From: Chitinilyticum aquatile DSM 21506
Lineage (GTDB): Bacteria > Pseudomonadota > Gammaproteobacteria > Burkholderiales > Chitinibacteraceae
Assembly (NCBI RefSeq): GCF_000430805.1
Contig: NZ_AUMS01000004.1
Location: 372,001 to 436,000, forward strand
Direction of reading: 5' to 3'
DNA: 64,000 nucleotides
The position numbers and the translations under genes were made by a program. Below, piece by piece: positions 60,812 through 64,000 of this stretch (position 1 is the first letter of the stretch; the number at the start of each line of letters is the position of its first letter). Below the pieces are notes generated by a model. The model saw nothing but the letters and a program-made list of their open reading frames with translations, ran no database searches and was not told the origin of the DNA.

Positions 60812-60837
60812 ATAAGGTAAATAAACGCCACACACAA
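60809..60837 (-). promoter_or_regulatory. Promoter of the dcw cluster
   Basis: On the mraZ strand, TTGTGT (60832-60837) and TATAGT (60809-60814) are separated by 17 bp. The -10 overlaps the first MraZ repeat, so bound MraZ would block it. About 120 nt of leader precede the mraZ ATG. Confidence 0.65.
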
Positions 60838-61016
60838 GCACTGACAAATGAAATGTCTTTTTGATACAATCACTTAGCTCGGGTAAGTGTCTGAATTAAC
60901 TTTTCTTTTTAAAAGAATGCCAAATCAGACAAAGTTAAAGTAACTTCTCAAGTATTCGGGCCGTGATTCCTTATGCTTACAATGCTCCTGACATTTTCTC
61001 CGCTAAACGGTAGCTG

Positions 61017-61181
61017 ATGCGTACTTTTGGAATGATGGCGGGCTTCCTGCTGCTGGCCGGGTTGGTCTGGATCGCCATGCCTGCCGCATTGCGCTGTAAG
61101 GTTGACCGGGCTGTCCGGCTGCTTGCCGGCGCGTTACTGGCACTGGGAACCCTGCTCCTGCTTTGGCATGCCGTACGGTGA
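61017..61181 (+). CDS. Possible 54-residue small membrane protein
   Basis: An open frame from the ATG at 61017 to TGA at 61181 gives MRTFGMMAGF, then a hydrophobic helix LLLAGLVWIAMPAAL, a basic loop (RCKVDRAVR), and a second helix LLAGALLALGTLLLLW, ending HAVR: a typical two-helix small membrane protein. It lies between the dcw promoter region and the rpoH terminator. The ribosome binding site is weak. It could also be a chance frame in GC-rich DNA, though the helix-loop-helix pattern and basic loop argue for it. Confidence 0.45.
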   Translation: MRTFGMMAGFLLLAGLVWIAMPAALRCKVDRAVRLLAGALLALGTLLLLWHAVR

Positions 61182-61203
61182 CGAGGCTGAACAGTCGCAA
61201 TGA

Positions 61204-61228
61204 AAAAGGGCTCCTGCGGGAGCCCTTG
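61204..61228 (-). terminator. Intrinsic terminator of rpoH
   Basis: On the reading strand, a 9-bp stem AAGGGCTCC/GGAGCCCTT with loop of 4 nt is followed by T5. It lies 20 nt after the rpoH stop and converges on the small gene at 61017. Confidence 0.88.
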
Positions 61229-61248
61229 GCATATGCGGATGAATGAGT

Positions 61249-62106
61249 TCAGACCGCAGCGGGAAGCAAGGCTGTTTTCATCTTCTGCAGCGCCTTGCTC
61301 TCGATCTGGCGGATCCGCTCGGCTGATACATTGTATTCGGCGGCAAGGTCATGCAGGGTCTTGCTTTCACCTTCATCGGCCAGCCAGCGTGTTTCAATGA
61401 TGCGGCGACTGCGCTCATCCAGCGTATCGAGGGCTTCGCGCAAGCCGTCGGATTGCAGGCGATCCGTTGCCTGGCGTTCCAGTGCCTGGGTTGGCTCGTC
61501 GTGGCTGTCGGCCAGCCAGTCGATGGGCGCATAACCTTCGTCATCGCCTTCATCGGCAATCAGGGCGACATCCTGCCCGGTCATGCGCGTTTCCATTTCC
61601 AGCACTTCTTCGGGTTTGACGCCGAGGTCGGTGGCAATTTCCTGCGCCTGGGCATAGGTCAGAGCGGCGAAGCCGGTTTTCATCGAACGCAGATTGAAGA
61701 ACAGCTTGCGCTGTGCTTTGGTTGTGGCAATGCGGACCAGGCGCCAGTTGCGCAGGATGTATTCGTGGATTTCAGCCTTGATCCAGTGCACGGCAAAGCT
61801 GAACAGGCGAACGCCGCGGTCTGGTTCGAAGCGTTTTACGGCTTTCATCAGCCCGATATTGCCTTCCTGGATCAGGTCGGACTGCGGAAGACCATAGCCG
61901 GAATAACCACGGGCAATCGACACTACAACGCGCAGGTGTGAGAGCACCAGGCGGCGGGCGGCTTCGAGATCCTCGTCGCGGTGATAACGTGTTGCCAGTT
62001 CGGTTTCTTCTTCCGGCGTGAGCAGCGGCACCGTGTTGACGCTCTGGATGTAGCGCTCGATGCTGTCGCCTGCTGAGAGTACCGGCAAGGTCAGTGCATG
62101 GGCCAT
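61249..62106 (-). CDS. rpoH: RNA polymerase heat-shock sigma factor RpoH (sigma-32)
   Basis: 285 residues. Region 2 contains DLIQEGNIGLMKAVKRFEPDRGVRLFSFAVHWIKAEI, followed by the RpoH box KAQRKLFFNLR that distinguishes sigma-32 from other sigma-70 proteins. Region 4 is SLHDLAAEYNVSAERIRQIESKAL-like (TLHDLAAEYNVSAERIRQI). The start at 62106 has GGAGGAG 8 nt upstream; the longer frame to 62145 lacks one. A perfect CIRCE operator lies 44 bp upstream, so HrcA should control it. It directs transcription of chaperone and protease genes. Confidence 0.96.
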   Translation of the reverse strand: MAHALTLPVLSAGDSIERYIQSVNTVPLLTPEEETELATRYHRDEDLEAARRLVLSHLRVVVSIARGYSGYGLPQSDLIQEGNIGLMKAVKRFEPDRGVRLFSFAVHWIKAEIHEYILRNWRLVRIATTKAQRKLFFNLRSMKTGFAALTYAQAQEIATDLGVKPEEVLEMETRMTGQDVALIADEGDDEGYAPIDWLADSHDEPTQALERQATDRLQSDGLREALDTLDERSRRIIETRWLADEGESKTLHDLAAEYNVSAERIRQIESKALQKMKTALLPAAV

Positions 62107-62149
62107 TGGTAGTCTCCTCCGTGGAAGTGAATGCGTGATGTGCATGATA

Positions 62150-62176
62150 TTAGCACTCTTGTGGATAGAGTGCTAA
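62150..62176. promoter_or_regulatory. CIRCE operator upstream of rpoH
   Basis: TTAGCACTC (62150-62158), 9-nt spacer, GAGTGCTAA (62168-62176): an exact match to the CIRCE consensus bound by HrcA. It is placed in the rpoH leader or promoter region, 43 bp before the start codon. Confidence 0.92.
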
Positions 62177-62269
62177 ATCCGACTAAAGTTCTCGGATTAA
62201 ACCACAGTGCGCAAGAATGCACAGTGCAAAAGTTACTATTGGCCCGATAGCCGGATCGTTCTGGCGCAC

Positions 62270-62299
62270 AAAAAAACCCCCGCTTGTGGCGGGGGTTTT
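62270..62299 (-). terminator. Intrinsic terminator of the phosphoketolase gene
   Basis: On the reading strand, the stem CCCCCGC/GCGGGGG (loop 5 nt) plus flanking A/T pairs is followed by T7. It begins 41 nt after the stop at 62341. Confidence 0.9.
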
Positions 62300-62340
62300 C
62301 AGTGCATGAACCGGCGGGGTTAACCCCGCTCAAGCAGGAC

Positions 62341-64000
62341 TTAGTAAGTCCACTTCCAGTTCTTGACTTCCGGCATATCATCACCGACTTCGGCGATGTA
62401 CTCGGCGTGCTCAACCAGCTTGTCAACCATCTTCTGGCGAACATAAGCACCGGTCTTCTGCAGTTGCGGTACACGGTCGATCACGTCGATGACCAGGTTG
62501 AAGCGGTCCAGCTGGTTAACCACAACCATGTCGAACGGAGTGGAAGTCGAACCTTCTTCAATGTAGCCACGAGCGTGGATGTTGCTGTGACCGTTGCGAC
62601 GGTATGTCAGGCGGTGGATCAGCCACGGGTAGCCGTGGAAGGCGAACATGACCGGCTTGTCAGCGGTGAAGATCGCATCGAACTCGCGATCGGACAGGCC
62701 GTGCGGGTGCTCTTCCTTCGGTTGCAGAGTCATCAGGTCACACACGTTCACGAAGCGGATTTTCAGGTCCGGGAAGTGTTGACGCAGGATGTCGGTAGCG
62801 GCCAGGGCTTCCATGGTCGGGATTTCGCCCGCGCAAGCCATAACCACGTCCGGCTCACCGCCTTGATCGTTGGACGCCCAGTCCCAGATACCCAGACCCT
62901 TGGTAGCGTGCTTGATCGCTTGATCCATGGTCAGGTATTGCAGAGCCGGTTGCTTACCAGCAACAACCACGTTCACATAGTGACGGCTGCGCAGTACATG
63001 GTCGGTCACGCTCAGCAGGGTGTTGGCATCGGCCGGCAGGTAAACGCGGATAACCTCAGCCTTCTTGTTCACAACGTGATCGATGAAGCCCGGATCCTGG
63101 TGCGAGAAGCCGTTGTGATCCTGACGCCATACGTGCGAAGTCAGCAGGTAGTTCAGCGACGGGATCGGTTTGCGCCAGTTGATGTGACGGGTAGTCTTCA
63201 GCCACTTGGCGTGCTGGTTGAACATCGAATCGATCACGTGGATGAACGCTTCGTAGCAGCTGAAGAAGCCGTGACGACCGGTCAGGTTGTACGCTTCCAG
63301 CCAGCCTTGGCAAGTGTGCTCGGACAGGATTTCCATAACACGACCGTCTTGTTGCAGATTGTCGTTGTTATTGATGCCGTCCACTTCGAAGTGGTTGGCC
63401 AGCCAGGTCTTGCCGGAGTACTCGATGGTGGCGTTCCAGCGGTTGGACGCGGTTTCATCCGGGCCAAAGATGCGGAAGTTCTTCTCGGCTTCGTTCTCGC
63501 GCATGATGTCGGCAAGGAAGTTGCCCATCACGCGGGTCATTTCGGCGTTAACGGTACCCGGCTTGTCGAACTTCACTTCGTACTTGCGGAAGTCCGGCAT
63601 CTTCAGGTCTTTCGAAACCTGGCCGTGTACGACCGGGTTGGAACCGATACGCTTCTGGCCCTTCGGAGCGATGGCAACCAGTTCTTCCTTGACGGTGCCG
63701 TCAGCGTTGAACAGGGTGTCGATCTGGTAGGACTTCAGCCAGATTTCCAAGTTCTGCACGTTTTCGCCGTCGATGTCGGAGAACGGAACCTGGTGGGAGC
63801 GCCAGTAATCTTCAACCTTCTTGCCCTTGATTTCCTTAGGACCGGTCCAGCCCTTCGGAGTGCGCATGATGATCATCGGCCAGCGCGGACGGGTGATCGG
63901 CTTGCCGGCAGCAACTTCAGCCTTGGCGGCTTCGCGGATGGCGTTGAACTTGTCCATACACAGGTCCATGGCAGCAGCCATTTCCTGGTGGATGTCCTTG
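62341..64000 (-). CDS. xfp: Phosphoketolase (xylulose-5-phosphate/fructose-6-phosphate), C-terminal part
   Basis: The gene runs off the right edge; about 553 C-terminal residues of roughly 790-800 are visible, the last codons reading [12 protein letters not shown] at the edge. A thiamine-diphosphate enzyme that cleaves xylulose 5-phosphate or fructose 6-phosphate with phosphate to give acetyl phosphate. Family stretches include [38 protein letters not shown], and [22 protein letters not shown], ending VKNWKWTY. Codon use is slightly less GC-rich than neighbours, in line with high expression. Acetyl phosphate could be used by the Pta encoded at 15777. Confidence 0.95.
   Translation of the reverse strand, partial: KDIHQEMAAAMDLCMDKFNAIREAAKAEVAAGKPITRPRWPMIIMRTPKGWTGPKEIKGKKVEDYWRSHQVPFSDIDGENVQNLEIWLKSYQIDTLFNADGTVKEELVAIAPKGQKRIGSNPVVHGQVSKDLKMPDFRKYEVKFDKPGTVNAEMTRVMGNFLADIMRENEAEKNFRIFGPDETASNRWNATIEYSGKTWLANHFEVDGINNNDNLQQDGRVMEILSEHTCQGWLEAYNLTGRHGFFSCYEAFIHVIDSMFNQHAKWLKTTRHINWRKPIPSLNYLLTSHVWRQDHNGFSHQDPGFIDHVVNKKAEVIRVYLPADANTLLSVTDHVLRSRHYVNVVVAGKQPALQYLTMDQAIKHATKGLGIWDWASNDQGGEPDVVMACAGEIPTMEALAATDILRQHFPDLKIRFVNVCDLMTLQPKEEHPHGLSDREFDAIFTADKPVMFAFHGYPWLIHRLTYRRNGHSNIHARGYIEEGSTSTPFDMVVVNQLDRFNLVIDVIDRVPQLQKTGAYVRQKMVDKLVEHAEYIAEVGDDMPEVKNWKWTY

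Larger units (their letters stand above)
60681..61016. other. Gap upstream of mraZ
   Basis: No gene is supported. The part next to mraZ carries the MraZ repeats and the dcw promoter (described separately). The rest (60840-61010) is AT-rich and should hold the promoter of the small gene at 61017. I see no RNA gene. Confidence 0.6.

Noticed and set aside
1-64000. Neisseria DNA uptake sequence, CRISPR array, tRNA or rRNA genes
   Set aside because: The uptake word, spaced repeats of CRISPR type, and tRNA or rRNA landmarks were looked for by eye and not seen; a tool scan could still find a divergent tRNA.

Overview
The window is a high-GC, gene-dense stretch of a Gram-negative bacterial chromosome. 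It carries no rRNA, tRNA, CRISPR array, prophage or intact insertion sequence that I can see. The gene set points to a betaproteobacterium, most likely in the order Neisseriales: a complete mraZ-to-lpxC division and cell-wall cluster, a RpoH-type sigma factor, MsbA and LpxC, BPSS1780-type and YaeQ proteins, and a FabMG-family protein. This placement is inferred from gene content and protein resemblance only. The Neisseria DNA uptake word GCCGTCTGAA was not noticed.

Layout. 1-5.6 kb: a partial fosmidomycin-type efflux gene (fsr) divergent from an AraC regulator, a GNAT acetyltransferase, a FabMG-family protein, and an arsR - ArsP-type permease - small thioredoxin operon. 5.8-12.5 kb: a three-gene signalling operon with overlapping ends (duplicated TPR protein, TPR hybrid histidine kinase, response-regulator diguanylate cyclase). 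12.7-17.8 kb: an argD-like aminotransferase with ypeA, a BPSS1780-type membrane protein, and pta. 17.9-22 kb: an OmpR-type two-component operon next to an Asr-like (acid shock) repeat protein, and an orphan cheB. 22-28.6 kb: a ygiD-type dioxygenase, a kinase fused to a cyclic-nucleotide-binding domain, an MHS transporter, a DUF2272 lipoprotein, and an orphan response regulator. 28.7-39.3 kb: ygiQ, two stand-alone periplasmic binding proteins around yaeQ, a paired M16 peptidase operon with a polytopic membrane protein, a glycosyltransferase, and two small AT-richer orphan genes. 39.6-43.2 kb: msbA, rsmE, lpxC. 43.6-60.7 kb: the dcw cluster, read leftward (mraZ rsmH ftsL ftsI murE murF mraY murD ftsW murG murC ddl ftsQ ftsA ftsZ). 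61-64 kb: a possible small membrane protein, rpoH with a CIRCE operator, and the 3' part of a phosphoketolase gene.

The dcw cluster is one almost gapless unit in which many genes start inside the stop codon of the previous one. Its mraZ promoter is followed by four 10-bp MraZ-type repeats. Phosphoketolase and Pta together would join sugar phosphates, acetyl phosphate and acetyl-CoA.

The least expected signals are: (1) a family of about seven 47-49 bp imperfect palindromes with ends like GGGTAT...ATACCC, six of them within 40 nt downstream of a stop codon; (2) a 965-residue TPR protein made of two similar halves, each ending in what looks like a decayed GGDEF-type domain, at the head of a kinase/cyclase operon; (3) an Asr-like lysine/alanine repeat protein beside an OmpR-type two-component system; (4) a perfect CIRCE operator in front of rpoH; (5) a MurG with an added N-terminal membrane segment; and (6) matching palindromic operator candidates in front of both arsR and the permease gene.
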